Assembly (NCBI GenBank): GCA_965249005.1
Contig: CBDFLD010000015.1
Span: forward strand, 186,001-250,000
DNA: 64,000 bases
Reading direction: 5' to 3'
Source of the DNA: CBDFLD01 sp965249005
GTDB lineage: Bacteria > Acidobacteriota > UBA6911
The notes beneath the pieces were generated by a model, which was not told where the DNA came from, made no database searches, and saw only the letters and a program-made list of their open reading frames with translations. Shown one piece after another: positions 17,601-25,859 of the stretch. Numbering within the stretch: position 1 is the stretch's first letter; each line of letters begins with the position of its first letter. The position numbers and the translations under genes are program-made.

Positions 17601-18250
17601 ACCAGCGAGGCGTTGGTAGGGTCCACAACGATTCTTGCAATCTCGCCCGGGGATGGCAGACTCTGATCGTTGACGCGAACCCAGCTCTGGCCAGCGTCCA
17701 TTGATTTCAGGACACCCGATCCCACATACCCTTGTTTCGGATCCCCCATTCCCGCGTAGACCGTGGCGGGACTGCTGGGGGAAAAAGCAATGGAACCCAC
17801 GGCCAAATCGACCTGGTCGTCGCTGACGGGAATGAAGTTGACGCCGCCATCCGATGAGCGCCAGATGCCTCCGGTAGAGGCTCCAATCAATACGATCTTT
17901 GAATCGGCCGGAGAGATCGCAATCGTATTGATTCTTCCGCTCGTCAGGCCCCAGTTACCGGAGAATCTCGATGCCGTCGGCGATGGGCCCAAGCTCCGCC
18001 AGGCGGGTCCGGCGGAGACTCGCCCCGGCGCCGGCGTCGCTAGCGCCTGCTGCCAGGCTATCCGCCTTGCATCTCTCGGGATCGACTGAAAGGGATAGCT
18101 TCGCTGAAAGAGAAACCACTTTTTTCGCAGGTCTGGATTCTCAGGTGACCGAGACGATAGATCCTCTCCCCAACAAATCGCCGAGAACGCCACAGAAGCC
18201 AGGAGACAAATCATCAAGCCAGCAACTCTTTGTCGAATGGAGATTTGCAC
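14600..18250 (-). CDS. Large exported Asp-box (BNR/sortilin-like) propeller protein with two C-terminal modules
   Basis: The 1216-residue protein starts at a GTG with a signal peptide (about 1-28). Residues of roughly 100-740 contain some eleven Asp-box motifs of the form S-x-D-x-G-x-x-[WF] (SSDGGVNF, SMDAGQSW, STDGGLSW and similar), predicting one or two large beta propellers as in sortilin/VPS10 or xyloglucanase-type proteins. The catalytic residues of glycosidases are not evident. From about 750 to the end come two tandem modules, each ending PQ[IF]V[DN]GGG[FY]xTQI, also related to the N-terminus of the CAP protein at 20777-22480. Probably a secreted or surface protein. It lies 39 bp downstream of arsS on the same strand, so co-transcription is possible. 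Confidence 0.85.
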   Translation of the reverse strand: MQISIRQRVAGLMICLLASVAFSAICWGEDLSSRSPENPDLRKKWFLFQRSYPFQSIPRDARRIAWQQALATPAPGRVSAGPAWRSLGPSPTASRFSGNWGLTSGRINTIAISPADSKIVLIGASTGGIWRSSDGGVNFIPVSDDQVDLAVGSIAFSPSSPATVYAGMGDPKQGYVGSGVLKSMDAGQSWVRVNDQSLPSPGEIARIVVDPTNASLVYVAQRVNLDGGTRFASGFYRSINGGVSWVRTVQGPTEDLALNPNDPQMLYLGISRVDGGSSLPAGVLRSLDGGQSWESLYATPFDSTTDVKVGITQADPNLVYVYIGGFSGGVFDIRVEVSTDGGASFVNRGRGALSSLQFGYNTFISVDPTNANVVYVGTPDLFKSTDGGLSWTNLTNNYSPSLVFTPADSATHVDQHALCFIPGDAHAFFLGNDGGLSRSTDGGQSFQSFNSSLSLTQFYAITAHPNDPLLTYGGAQDNGILRRTVDSGFWKEMNTGDGGRPVINAEDQSMVFTNYVGGRIDRWSENGNRFEATLSDNSTFGEPPFGGRMPFIAPFAGNGVDKTLYFGTWRLFVSTDLGDNWTKPGGDDVLSEIRVSPSDSKVIYTGSERGRAMVSTDGGQNWTDITVGLPDRFITSVNVHPSSSATAYLTVSGYGSGHVFKTTDTGATWNDMSANLPDVPSSAFLMDPSDPDSLFVGTDIGVFRSTDAGASWAPFNQGMPPVIVNDFAVSAAGRIIAGTYGRGAYELATDEFEVTLSADNGISRTSLGEGGTAVGYGELTATTPALPMALANFGLTSVDDGALITEAGIGVSTLTKNVRMFVDFATETVNGVAAAKIGNPINGGVAVVNPGATKISVRADFKDPDANDITSGNIDLEAGAHSALFATQIVSDLGDQFLGTLTLSSADDFVAVNLSSATNKRQEILFSALPVANLDAAALAVALIFPQIVDGGGFPTQILLMSASGTVVSTGRIDLFDGSGNALALDFGSGPQSSLQYSINPNGMVKFETTGLGPLQAGYAVVTPTAGPSPIGSAIFSIIEGGGFSSQAGVPSVPLTTNARLFVEVSSSPLFRNTGIAVVIRSGAAATINVTLVGFDGSTRVGKLEMGANGHRALFVDQLFDDLPPDLQGVLTMTSATPFSPLTLRLTINQRGDSIYSTLPVADLTVPLMGRLFIPQFVNGGGYQTQIIGLNTTGAAGTLHFDFFNSQGATVILLFR

Positions 18251-18289
18251 CCCGACCCCATCTATGCCAGAGAGTTGACGCCAATGATC

Positions 18290-19330
18290 TCAGGCTATCC
18301 CGCCGCCGCAGGAGGACCCTGCTCCGGCCGTACACCCATAACAGTGGTTGTTTGTGACGATCTGACGGTGATCCAGATCGGCCGAGTTGAACTGGAGAAT
18401 ATGCCGAGGCGCCCCGTTGGTGGTCTGCAGATTCAACATCTGATTGAAATCGCAGTCGTAAAGGGCTCCATCCCAACCCACCGAAAGCGTATAACGGCAC
18501 ATGACGCCGTCCGCAGCCACTGGATTGAAGGCGTTTGCAAGGCGCTCCATGTACCCCTCATAGTTCCCGGACTCGATCAGAAAGTCCAGGAACCTGCTGA
18601 TGGGAAGGTTCGTGATCGTGTAGAGCTCATTGAACACAACATCGTGGTTCCTGCTGAGCTGTCGTCTGAAGACCGACTCGATCGCCTCCTGCCGGGGTGG
18701 CAGGAACGCGCCGACCGGGTTGAAGACCAGATTGAGACGCAATTCGGATCCTTCGACCCCGTACCCAACTTGATTGAGTTTCCGAATGGCCTCGATCGAC
18801 TTGTCAAACACGCCTGTGCCCCGCTGCGCGTCAGTCTGCGCCGCCTGGTAATAGGGAAGAGAGGCGATGACTTCGACTTGGTGGCTGGCAAGAAAATCAA
18901 CCAGGTCCGACTGTTTGGCCAGTAAGAGAACCGTCAGATTGCAACGGTCGATCACGTGGCGCCCCAGGTCCTTGGACCGCTCTACCAAGTATCGGAAGTG
19001 TGGGGTGAGCTCGGGTGCCCCCCCCGTAATATCAACGGTCGGAATCATGGTTTGCTCCAGCGCGCGGATACAGGCGCGCGCGATATCCTCCGTCATGATT
19101 TCTCGACGATCCGGCCCGGCGTCCACATGACAATGATTGCAGGTCTGATTACACAACTTTCCCACATTTATCTGAAACACGGTGATGCCGGTGGCGCGTA
19201 GTGGAGCCAGCCCCGCAGCGCGGAGCTTTTCCTCGAACGGGAGGATCCCTGGGGGCCGCTGCGCGAGTACGCGCAGCTGCTCGTCGGTCGAAGCGAGTGG
19301 GGCTCCCCGGGCACTCAAGCTATGGCCCAT
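18290..19330 (-). CDS. arsS: Arsenosugar biosynthesis radical SAM protein ArsS
   Basis: ArsS transfers a deoxyadenosyl group to a methylated arsenical on the way to arsenosugars. The 346-residue product has the radical SAM cluster CNQTCNHC (Cys60, Cys64, Cys67), the DITGGAPEL motif, and a C-terminal Cys-rich end HCYGCTAGAGSSCGG diagnostic for this family. Directly upstream on the same strand is the peroxidase-like partner gene usually found with it. An ArsM methyltransferase is not in this window. GAGG lies 12 bases before the chosen ATG. Confidence 0.93.
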   Translation of the reverse strand: MGHSLSARGAPLASTDEQLRVLAQRPPGILPFEEKLRAAGLAPLRATGITVFQINVGKLCNQTCNHCHVDAGPDRREIMTEDIARACIRALEQTMIPTVDITGGAPELTPHFRYLVERSKDLGRHVIDRCNLTVLLLAKQSDLVDFLASHQVEVIASLPYYQAAQTDAQRGTGVFDKSIEAIRKLNQVGYGVEGSELRLNLVFNPVGAFLPPRQEAIESVFRRQLSRNHDVVFNELYTITNLPISRFLDFLIESGNYEGYMERLANAFNPVAADGVMCRYTLSVGWDGALYDCDFNQMLNLQTTNGAPRHILQFNSADLDHRQIVTNNHCYGCTAGAGSSCGGGIA

Positions 19331-19366
19331 AAACGACCATCCTCTCGATGTTTTGAGGCGGTTGCT

Positions 19367-19699
19367 TCACATGGATAGCTTCTTGGCTACATTTTTCATC
19401 TGGACCCCGTGAACCAGGGATGCACCGCCCCGAATCGCGCAAGCCACGTGAATGGCCTCGGTCATCTCCTCCTGATTGGAACCCTTTTCGAGACATGATT
19501 GGGTGTAGGCGTCGATACAGTACGGACACTGCACCGCGTGGGCGACAGCCAGAGCAATCAAAGCCTTCTCTCGTTCGGTGAGGGAGCCCTCAGAAAATAC
19601 CGCGGCGTAGTAGTCGCTGAATTTCTCCCACAGCTCTCGGTTTCCCTCTGCCATTTCAGCAAACTTGGGAAGATCTGCGGGATGGTAATAGCTATCCAT
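19367..19699 (-). CDS. Arsenosugar biosynthesis-associated peroxidase-like protein
   Basis: A 110-residue carboxymuconolactone-decarboxylase/AhpD-type protein with the redox motif CPYC (Cys58, Cys61) followed by IDAYTQ, and the C-terminal RGGASLVHGVQM typical of the subfamily that accompanies arsS. It lies 36 bp upstream of arsS, so they form a two-gene unit. Whether it detoxifies intermediates or supplies reductant is not known. A possible promoter TTGATT-17-AATAAA lies upstream within 19780-19815. Confidence 0.92.
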   Translation of the reverse strand: MDSYYHPADLPKFAEMAEGNRELWEKFSDYYAAVFSEGSLTEREKALIALAVAHAVQCPYCIDAYTQSCLEKGSNQEEMTEAIHVACAIRGGASLVHGVQMKNVAKKLSM

Positions 19700-19931
19700 C
19701 GTTTTCTCCTATGACAGGCGCTGCGATCCCAGTCCTCTGCCTCCGCCCTAAACCTCTCTTCACCCCCAACCTTGATTCGGCCGTTTTATTCCAAAGTGAA
19801 GTAATGCAATCAAGAGTAGAGGATGCACAGGCAGAATTCAATCCTGAGCGACTGGCGGATTCTTCGGCAAGTTCGCTCCATTGCGCGCGGCGCCGCATGC
19901 CATGGAGTCCATGTCGAGGCCGATGCAGGCA

Positions 19932-20447
19932 TCAGTAGGTCAAGATGCTGGTAACCTCTTGTCCCTTGAGCATCTCTCTGCCATTGAGAAACCCAAGCTC
20001 TATCAAGAAAGCCAGCCCGACCACATGTCCTCCGAGTTCTTCCACCAGATCCACTACAGCCCGCGCCGTCCCGCCAGTCGCAATCAAGTCATCTACGATC
20101 AAGACCTTCTGCCCTGGAGTCACGGCATCCTTGTGGATCTCGACACTATCGGTACCGTACTCTAGGTCGTATGTGACTTTTTGAGTGGCCGCCGGGAGCT
20201 TGCCAGGCTTGCGTACCGGAACGAATCCTGCATCCAGTGCGTAGGCCACGGTCGGCGCAAAAATATACCCCCGAGCCTCGACGCCAACGACAATATCGAC
20301 GCCTGTGTCCCTGTAGGGCGCAATAAGGGCCTGCACCGACTGTCGGAACCCCGCCGCGTCTTTGAGTAATGTGGTGATATCGTAAAAAAGTATGCCTTTT
20401 TGGGGCCAGTCGGGAATCTCTCGAATGATCTTCTTTAGCTCCTCCAT
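19932..20447 (-). CDS. apt: Adenine phosphoribosyltransferase
   Basis: Salvages adenine with PRPP to form AMP. The 171-residue product contains the PRPP-binding motif VLIVDDLIATGGTA, the GVEARGYIF segment and the flexible loop before YDLEYG, all typical of Apt. The ATG at 20447 has GGAGAGGA upstream; the additional eight residues of the longer frame would include that ribosome-binding site. It follows acyP by 13 bp on the same strand. Confidence 0.96.
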   Translation of the reverse strand: MEELKKIIREIPDWPQKGILFYDITTLLKDAAGFRQSVQALIAPYRDTGVDIVVGVEARGYIFAPTVAYALDAGFVPVRKPGKLPAATQKVTYDLEYGTDSVEIHKDAVTPGQKVLIVDDLIATGGTARAVVDLVEELGGHVVGLAFLIELGFLNGREMLKGQEVTSILTY

Positions 20448-20460
20448 CTCTTGTCCTCTC

Positions 20461-20739
20461 CTACCATCCATCGATCGTGAAGTTCGTCTTGTTCAGCATA
20501 GGTACGTCGTCGAGTTCCAGTTTGACAACCCTTGCGTGGGAGGGTCCCGCACGCACAACCTCTATGAACTGATCCAGTCGCTCCTCTTCCCCTTGCGCCA
20601 CGACCTCTACGGTGGAATCCGCTTGATTCCGAACGCTTCCTACCAAACCGAGCCGTTCGGCCTCCCGCTGGACGAAAAACCGGAATCCGACCCCCTGTAC
20701 GCAACCGTGCACAATGACTCGCTTCGCGCTTAGCGACAT
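20461..20739 (-). CDS. acyP: Acylphosphatase
   Basis: Hydrolyses carboxyl-phosphate bonds of acyl phosphates. The 92-residue product has the catalytic Arg20 in GCVQGVGFR and Asn38 in GSVRNQAD, with expected length and fold order. It is placed between the CAP gene and apt and probably shares a transcript with apt. Confidence 0.94.
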   Translation of the reverse strand: MSLSAKRVIVHGCVQGVGFRFFVQREAERLGLVGSVRNQADSTVEVVAQGEEERLDQFIEVVRAGPSHARVVKLELDDVPMLNKTNFTIDGW

Positions 20740-20776
20740 AGTTCGTCTGTTAATGGAAGCTGGCGATAGGAGCTTC

Positions 20777-22480
20777 CTATGAGGCAGGGTCGATTATGGT
20801 CACGGTGTAACTGAACGCCGTTGGGCTTCCACCGACCAGGACATTGCTCACGGATACTACGTAAGCGGTATCGGATGTCGGCGCCGTGGCCGGTATCCCG
20901 CCAGGCTCCCAGACTATCGTGTTATCGCCGAATCCGTTCTCGACCGGCAAGATCGTTACGGGCACATCGCTGCCATTTTGGGTCATGGTTACCATCGCCT
21001 GCGAGACATCTGCGCCTGGCGAGGAAAAGGACCATCTGGCGTAAACAATCTGGTACGGGACGAAGCCTGCAGGTGGCCAGGAGTGATTCCGATCTGGACC
21101 GCCACTGGTCGGGCCTATGACCCAAAGACAGTTGGCCGTGGTGGTGGGATCGGAAGCGGTGCCGGTGCCCATGGTAGTTTGCCGCCCGAAGAGAATCCAT
21201 CGGCGATGCCCCACACCTGCGTTAAATACCCCCGTATCCCGTATGTATCCGTCGATCATATCGGCTCCCGGCGGAATATTGATAGCTAGATGCAGGTTGG
21301 ACTTCTCAGCGGCCTCCGCACCGTCCGCGGTATAACAAGCCCAGGAAGTAGGTGGCATATGAGACAGCGAACGCTGAGCGGCCATAATCAAGGCTGCCGC
21401 ATGGCACTTTTGGTTGAACACATCGTCGAGCACAATGTTGGCCAGCAGGCCAGCCATGGCGCGGAAGAAATTGATTCGACGCAGAATGGCCAGCTTGAAC
21501 GCGGCGCTCGTAGTCCCAGGCACACAGGCGCTAACATCGCCAGTGAAGCCTGAAGCCACCGCCTCAGACGCCATATAGATAGCATTATAAAAGTCTATGA
21601 CGGCTTGCCGCTTCTGTGTGTCTACGCTTAGATTGGTTACCGGAATATCAATATCAATACGCGCCGGATTAGCACTGAACTGCGGATTCTGAGATTCCGG
21701 AGGCGCAACAAAACCGAGCGTTACGACATACAGTTTCTCAGGAGATCGAAGTGTCAGTTGCGCCACTCGCAACCCAGTCTGGAGACCCTGGATCACTTGA
21801 AAGGGGAAAAGGGCTCTCTGCCCAGAATTGCTTCCGCCCAGAATGAGTATGCCCGATGCCTCGCTTCCGTCGATAAATATCGCGGTGAAAGTAACCGGCA
21901 CCTCATCCAACACGGCCAGCCCAGCTCCTTGCTGGAGCGCTTTTTCGGCAACCAGGGCAATCCCTACATTGCTGGTGTCGGTATTGGTGATCATTACACG
22001 AAAACCTGTGGCGGGTTCCCGGACTCCCTCGATACCTATGATGTCAATCACCGTGCCACCCTGCCCTAGCAGCTTGTAGTAAAAAGAAGGGACTAGGTCG
22101 TCGAGCGCGGAGCTCAGGGCTTCTATCACCAAAACTCCGGCCTGGAATGTTGAACTGCTCATCCGATAGAAGCGAGAGCTGCTTTTGGGTATGGAAACGT
22201 CGATTTGCCCGGAACTGACAACGGTCTCGGCTCCATTCTCATCGACAACGTTGATGGAGGAAAAACCCGTGAGGTCGTCGCTTCGCAGTAGGTGAATGAC
22301 ACCGTTCCACGCTTCATCCTCGTTCTTATTTCCAAGAAACAGTTCTATTTCGTAGGTCTCGGATTCGAAAGGCCCGACGACCGCCTGGGGATACACAATG
22401 CGCTCGGCACCCACGGCACCGGTTGCGCAAACGGCGCTAACTGTCACCAGGGCAACAAAAACAGGCAGCTTCCATCTCAT
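20777..22480 (-). CDS. Exported CAP-domain (SCP-like) protein
   Basis: A 567-residue secreted protein. The ATG at 22480 has GGAG seven bases upstream and opens a signal peptide ending near GAVGA. Residues of about 30-280 share a repeated module (ALFPFQVIQGLQ and IPVTNL motifs) with the Asp-box protein at 14600-18250. From about 290 to 460 is a CAP domain: RINFFRAMAGL, LSHMPPTSWACY, SNLHLAINIPPG, and VGHRRWIL are all characteristic. A short Ig-like C-terminus follows. CAP proteins are extracellular but their bacterial function is largely unknown. Confidence 0.84.
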   Translation of the reverse strand: MRWKLPVFVALVTVSAVCATGAVGAERIVYPQAVVGPFESETYEIELFLGNKNEDEAWNGVIHLLRSDDLTGFSSINVVDENGAETVVSSGQIDVSIPKSSSRFYRMSSSTFQAGVLVIEALSSALDDLVPSFYYKLLGQGGTVIDIIGIEGVREPATGFRVMITNTDTSNVGIALVAEKALQQGAGLAVLDEVPVTFTAIFIDGSEASGILILGGSNSGQRALFPFQVIQGLQTGLRVAQLTLRSPEKLYVVTLGFVAPPESQNPQFSANPARIDIDIPVTNLSVDTQKRQAVIDFYNAIYMASEAVASGFTGDVSACVPGTTSAAFKLAILRRINFFRAMAGLLANIVLDDVFNQKCHAAALIMAAQRSLSHMPPTSWACYTADGAEAAEKSNLHLAINIPPGADMIDGYIRDTGVFNAGVGHRRWILFGRQTTMGTGTASDPTTTANCLWVIGPTSGGPDRNHSWPPAGFVPYQIVYARWSFSSPGADVSQAMVTMTQNGSDVPVTILPVENGFGDNTIVWEPGGIPATAPTSDTAYVVSVSNVLVGGSPTAFSYTVTIIDPAS

Positions 22481-22647
22481 TGAGCAACTCCGCAACAATC
22501 GGTTTAGACGCATGCTCATTATAGTGGTTTTGAGCAATCCTGTCGTCAGGAATTTGCCCTCGGTTTTCGTCGGGTCATGCCCGCGATCCAACCCAGAGCG
22601 AATGGCCTAACAAAGCAGATTAGGCGGACTACAAGTTATTGGGGGAA

Positions 22648-22725
<78 letters not shown>

Positions 22726-22816
22726 TATCATGATCGACGCAAATCCTAGCGTAAGGAGGTTACGACGATCAACTCTATTCAGCGAATAATCCTGCTGGCG
22801 CTCGCTCACACACCCG

Positions 22817-23572
22817 TCAGTCATCGGCACCCGACGGAATCTGAGCGACGGTGGACCGAAGAGCATCGAGCGCCGAATAGTCCGTTTGGTCATGATGGAG
22901 CGGCGTAATCGAAATGTGCTGATCGACAATCGCCTGAAAGTCCAGCACCGTCTTGTTTTTCGCCCTATCCTGCCTCGAGACACCGAACAATCGTCGCGGC
23001 CTCCGGTCTAGCGCGTTGAAATGCTTGAAATAAGAGGACGATCCCTGTCGGGTTATCTTGACGCCCCTGATGCGATCCACAGGAATGTTCACATTGAGGC
23101 AGAGGCTGCTTCTAGGTCGCTGGTGCAATAGCGTCTGGACCAGTGCGCGCGCAAAACGCGCACCCTGCTCGAACTCAATCTCGGATTTGTCGTAGGCCTG
23201 AGAAAAGGCAATGGCGGGGATTCCGTTCTTTGACGCCTCCCTGGCGCCGGCAACAGTTCCAGAGTAGATCACATCATCGCCTAGATTCGCACCATGATTG
23301 ATTCCGGAAACCACCAACGCCGGGGGTTGTGCGAGAATTCTTCTAATAGAGTAGATTACACAATCGGCCGGCGTCCCGTTGACGCTGTATCGATTGGGGC
23401 CACGTTCCGTATGCTCGATGGGGGACTTCAGGGTGAGGGCATGACTGATTGCGCTTCGTTCGGTGTCCGGGGCGACAACGATCAAATCGGCCAAACCGCG
23501 AAGGTTCTCCTCGAGGCATCTCAAGCCCTCCGCGTCGATCCCATCATCATTGGTAAGGAGAATCAGCGTCAC
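22817..23572 (-). CDS. surE: 5'/3'-nucleotidase SurE
   Basis: A metal-dependent nucleotidase linked to stationary-phase survival. The 251-residue product starts VTLILLTNDDG, with the metal-binding Asp9-Asp10, and carries VVSGINHGANLG and YSGTVAGARE motifs; length is normal. I start at GTG 23572: further upstream the frame runs into tRNA-Pro(GGG), whose 3' end is only 16 bp away. Confidence 0.95.
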   Translation of the reverse strand: MTLILLTNDDGIDAEGLRCLEENLRGLADLIVVAPDTERSAISHALTLKSPIEHTERGPNRYSVNGTPADCVIYSIRRILAQPPALVVSGINHGANLGDDVIYSGTVAGAREASKNGIPAIAFSQAYDKSEIEFEQGARFARALVQTLLHQRPRSSLCLNVNIPVDRIRGVKITRQGSSSYFKHFNALDRRPRRLFGVSRQDRAKNKTVLDFQAIVDQHISITPLHHDQTDYSALDALRSTVAQIPSGADD

Positions 23573-23587
23573 TGAGTCAACGAGGTT

Positions 23588-23664
23588 TGGTCGGGACGAG
23601 TGGATTTGAACCACCGACCACACGCACCCCAAGCGTGTGCGCTACCAGGCTGCGCCACGTCCCG
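23588..23664 (-). tRNA. tRNA-Pro (anticodon GGG)
   Basis: Minus-strand cloverleaf with acceptor CGGGACG, D arm GCGC/GCGC, anticodon stem CACGC/GCGTG around TTGGGGT (anticodon GGG), T loop TTCAAAT and encoded CCA. It lies 17 bp after the MerR gene and 15 bp before surE, so it is probably processed from a longer transcript. Confidence 0.95.
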
Positions 23665-23681
23665 ATAAACTTGAGACAGTA

Positions 23682-24065
23682 TCATTGACGATCAAGCAAA
23701 GTCAATATGTTCTCCAACTCGCCACGGATCTGTCTGATGCGCGCCGCCTTGGGTTCCCCGGCTTTTGACCCCGTACCGTCCCGCACGGAATTGCTCCTGC
23801 CTGAAGAGGATTTGTGCCCGGACCGTGACTCAGCCAGCTGCTTTCGGGCTCCGGCGATGGTGAATCCATCTTCATACAACAGCTTACGGATATCGAGCAA
23901 AAGCTCGATATCCGTGGGACGGTAGGTTCGCTGTCCTGCCTGGTTCTTGGGCGGGGCTAGACGCGAAAACTCGGTTTCCCAGTACCGCAGAACGTGAGGC
24001 TCCACTTCGAGAATCTCACAGACTTCACCGATCTTGTAATAGAGTTTCGTGGGATGGAACTTCAT
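23682..24065 (-). CDS. MerR-family transcriptional regulator
   Basis: The 127-residue product has an N-terminal winged-helix of the MerR type (YKIGEVCEILEVEPHVLRYW near residues 10-29, then RTYRPTDIELL), a short helix and a Ser/Gly-rich linker before a C-terminal helix. No effector-binding cysteines are present. It lies six bp downstream of the IHF/HU gene, a pairing common in many bacteria, and is likely co-transcribed. Confidence 0.88.
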   Translation of the reverse strand: MKFHPTKLYYKIGEVCEILEVEPHVLRYWETEFSRLAPPKNQAGQRTYRPTDIELLLDIRKLLYEDGFTIAGARKQLAESRSGHKSSSGRSNSVRDGTGSKAGEPKAARIRQIRGELENILTLLDRQ

Positions 24066-24071
24066 TCGTAT

Positions 24072-24341
24072 CTAGATCGTCTTAAGGTATTTAGACGGTT
24101 TGAAAACGATTGTATTTCTCGCAGCGATCGTCATAGGAGCCCCCGTTTGAGGATTGACACCCTTTTTGTCCTTTCGGCGTACGACTCGAAACGAACCAAA
24201 GCCGCTAATCAGCACCTTTTCGCCGTTGGCGAGGCGCTGTTTGATGATGCTCAGGACCCGATCGACGATGTCCTCTGCCTTCACAAAGGAAATCCCCCCG
24301 TGTGCAGCGTGGACGGCATGTGCTATGTCATTTTTTTTCAC
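24072..24341 (-). CDS. HU/IHF-family DNA-bending protein (IHF-alpha-like)
   Basis: An 89-residue histone-like protein with ISGFGSFRVVRRKDKKGVNP and the beta-arm AARNTIVFKPS, both diagnostic for HU/IHF. The RKDKKGVNPQTG stretch and MerR neighbour favour IHF alpha over HU, though HU cannot be excluded. The start is a GTG at 24341. A consensus promoter lies 43-71 bp upstream. Confidence 0.9.
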   Translation of the reverse strand: MKKNDIAHAVHAAHGGISFVKAEDIVDRVLSIIKQRLANGEKVLISGFGSFRVVRRKDKKGVNPQTGAPMTIAARNTIVFKPSKYLKTI

Positions 24342-24383
24342 GTGGCGACTCAGCCTGATCTTAGCGTGGGAACAACCTTGCTC

Positions 24384-24412
24384 CGTATACTAGAGATGCA
24401 TAGAACTGTCAA
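24384..24412 (-). promoter_or_regulatory. Sigma-70 promoter of the IHF-MerR unit
   Basis: TTGACA (24412-24407), a 17-bp spacer and TATACG (24389-24384) on the minus strand. Start would be near 24377, leaving a 36-nt leader before the GTG start codon. Confidence 0.7.
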
Positions 24413-24427
24413 TCTTTTCGGTACGGT

Positions 24428-25741
24428 TCACGAACGTGACTTGAACCGCTGTCGAATTCGGATCGGAGATGCAAAGAAGTGAAACCGCCGGCGCAGCTCG
24501 TTGACCAGATACCTTTCATCAGAAAAATGTAAAGGTTTGGATCTCCCTGTGAATACGATAAATGTAGGCTGTCTCGACTGGACCTGTGTGATGTAACGGA
24601 TATCGAGGCCTCGGCGCTCACTACCCGCAGGCGGCCTCGAGAGGTCAGGCACGAAAGTATTGTTGAGTGTCCCGGTGGCAACCCTGAGACGGCTGCCCTC
24701 GTGCGCTCTTTGGATCAGTCGAAACAACGGCCTCACATTCTGCCCGGTTTTCGCAGACATCTCGATGATGGGCGCGTAGCTCAAGTATTTCATCTTTCGG
24801 TGGATGGAATCTGTATGCTCCTTCAACGCCCGCCCCTTGTTGGAGATTTTGTCCCATTTGTTCAGGACGATGATCAACGCGCGCCCCGATTCGTGCGCGT
24901 ACCCCCCAACAGCAGCATCCGTTTTGGTCACGCCTTCCTCGGCGTCAAGAAGAAGAAGAACTACGTCTGCAAGACCGACGCTCTTTTGGGCCAGAACGAC
25001 GCTTACCCGCTCGGCATGACCGCGAGGCTTGCCTCGCTTTCGAATCCCGGCAGTATCAATGATGCGGTAGTGCGCTCCGTCGTGTTTCAGTATCGAGTCC
25101 ACAGAATCTCTCGTCGTACCAGGCGTCTCACTGACTATAGACCGCTCATCACCCAAGAGCCGGTTCACCAGCGAAGACTTTCCAACGTTGGGCCGTCCGA
25201 TAACCGCAATGCTGATCTCCGCCGCCTTGGTCCCAACCGATTCTTGCAGCTCACCATGTTGGGCAACAAGGGCGTTCTTCAATTCTTCCACGCCAAGATT
25301 GTGCTCCGCCGAAACCGGAAAGACTTCGGGAAAACCCAAGACATGAAACGTGAGTGCCTCCTGGCGCTTTTCTTCAGAATCCAGTTTGTTCACCACAAGC
25401 CAAACCGGACGATCGGACCTGCGCACCAGTTCGGCAAGTTGCTGGTCCAGACCCGTTGGACCAACGAGACCATCGACGACAAGCAAGAGAAGTCTCGCAC
25501 CATCAACGGCGGATAAAGCCTGCTCACGCACCTTTGATGGAATCAGCTCGCGGCTGTCGGGGACGATCCCGCCTGTGTCGGTCAGCCCAAGCCAGTGGCC
25601 ATCCCAATTCACGGTCCCATCGATTCGATCTCTCGTGATCCCTTCCTCGTTTCCCACGATGGACTTTCTCAGCCCGCATAGGCGATTGAACAAGGTGGAT
25701 TTCCCGACGTTCGGTCGACCAACAATGGCAACTTGGAACAT
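24428..25741 (-). CDS. der: Ribosome biogenesis GTPase Der
   Basis: Double-GTPase (EngA) required for 50S assembly. The 437-residue product has two G domains, each with GRPNVGKS (residues 7-14 and about 181-188), DTGG/DTAG switch II and NKxD motifs, followed by a KH-like C-terminal domain. Length matches the family. It is separated from the truncated acyl-CoA-synthetase gene upstream by 118 bp. Confidence 0.97.
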   Translation of the reverse strand: MFQVAIVGRPNVGKSTLFNRLCGLRKSIVGNEEGITRDRIDGTVNWDGHWLGLTDTGGIVPDSRELIPSKVREQALSAVDGARLLLLVVDGLVGPTGLDQQLAELVRRSDRPVWLVVNKLDSEEKRQEALTFHVLGFPEVFPVSAEHNLGVEELKNALVAQHGELQESVGTKAAEISIAVIGRPNVGKSSLVNRLLGDERSIVSETPGTTRDSVDSILKHDGAHYRIIDTAGIRKRGKPRGHAERVSVVLAQKSVGLADVVLLLLDAEEGVTKTDAAVGGYAHESGRALIIVLNKWDKISNKGRALKEHTDSIHRKMKYLSYAPIIEMSAKTGQNVRPLFRLIQRAHEGSRLRVATGTLNNTFVPDLSRPPAGSERRGLDIRYITQVQSRQPTFIVFTGRSKPLHFSDERYLVNELRRRFHFFASPIRIRQRFKSRS

Positions 25742-25859
25742 GGTGGATCACACCCCGATAAAACGCGATGAACAATGCCGTCCTGAATCGCGGCCAGCAA
25801 GCTGTTGGGGGCCGGATTGTTGAGGAGCACACAGGATCAAAGAACTGTACTCTTGGGGG

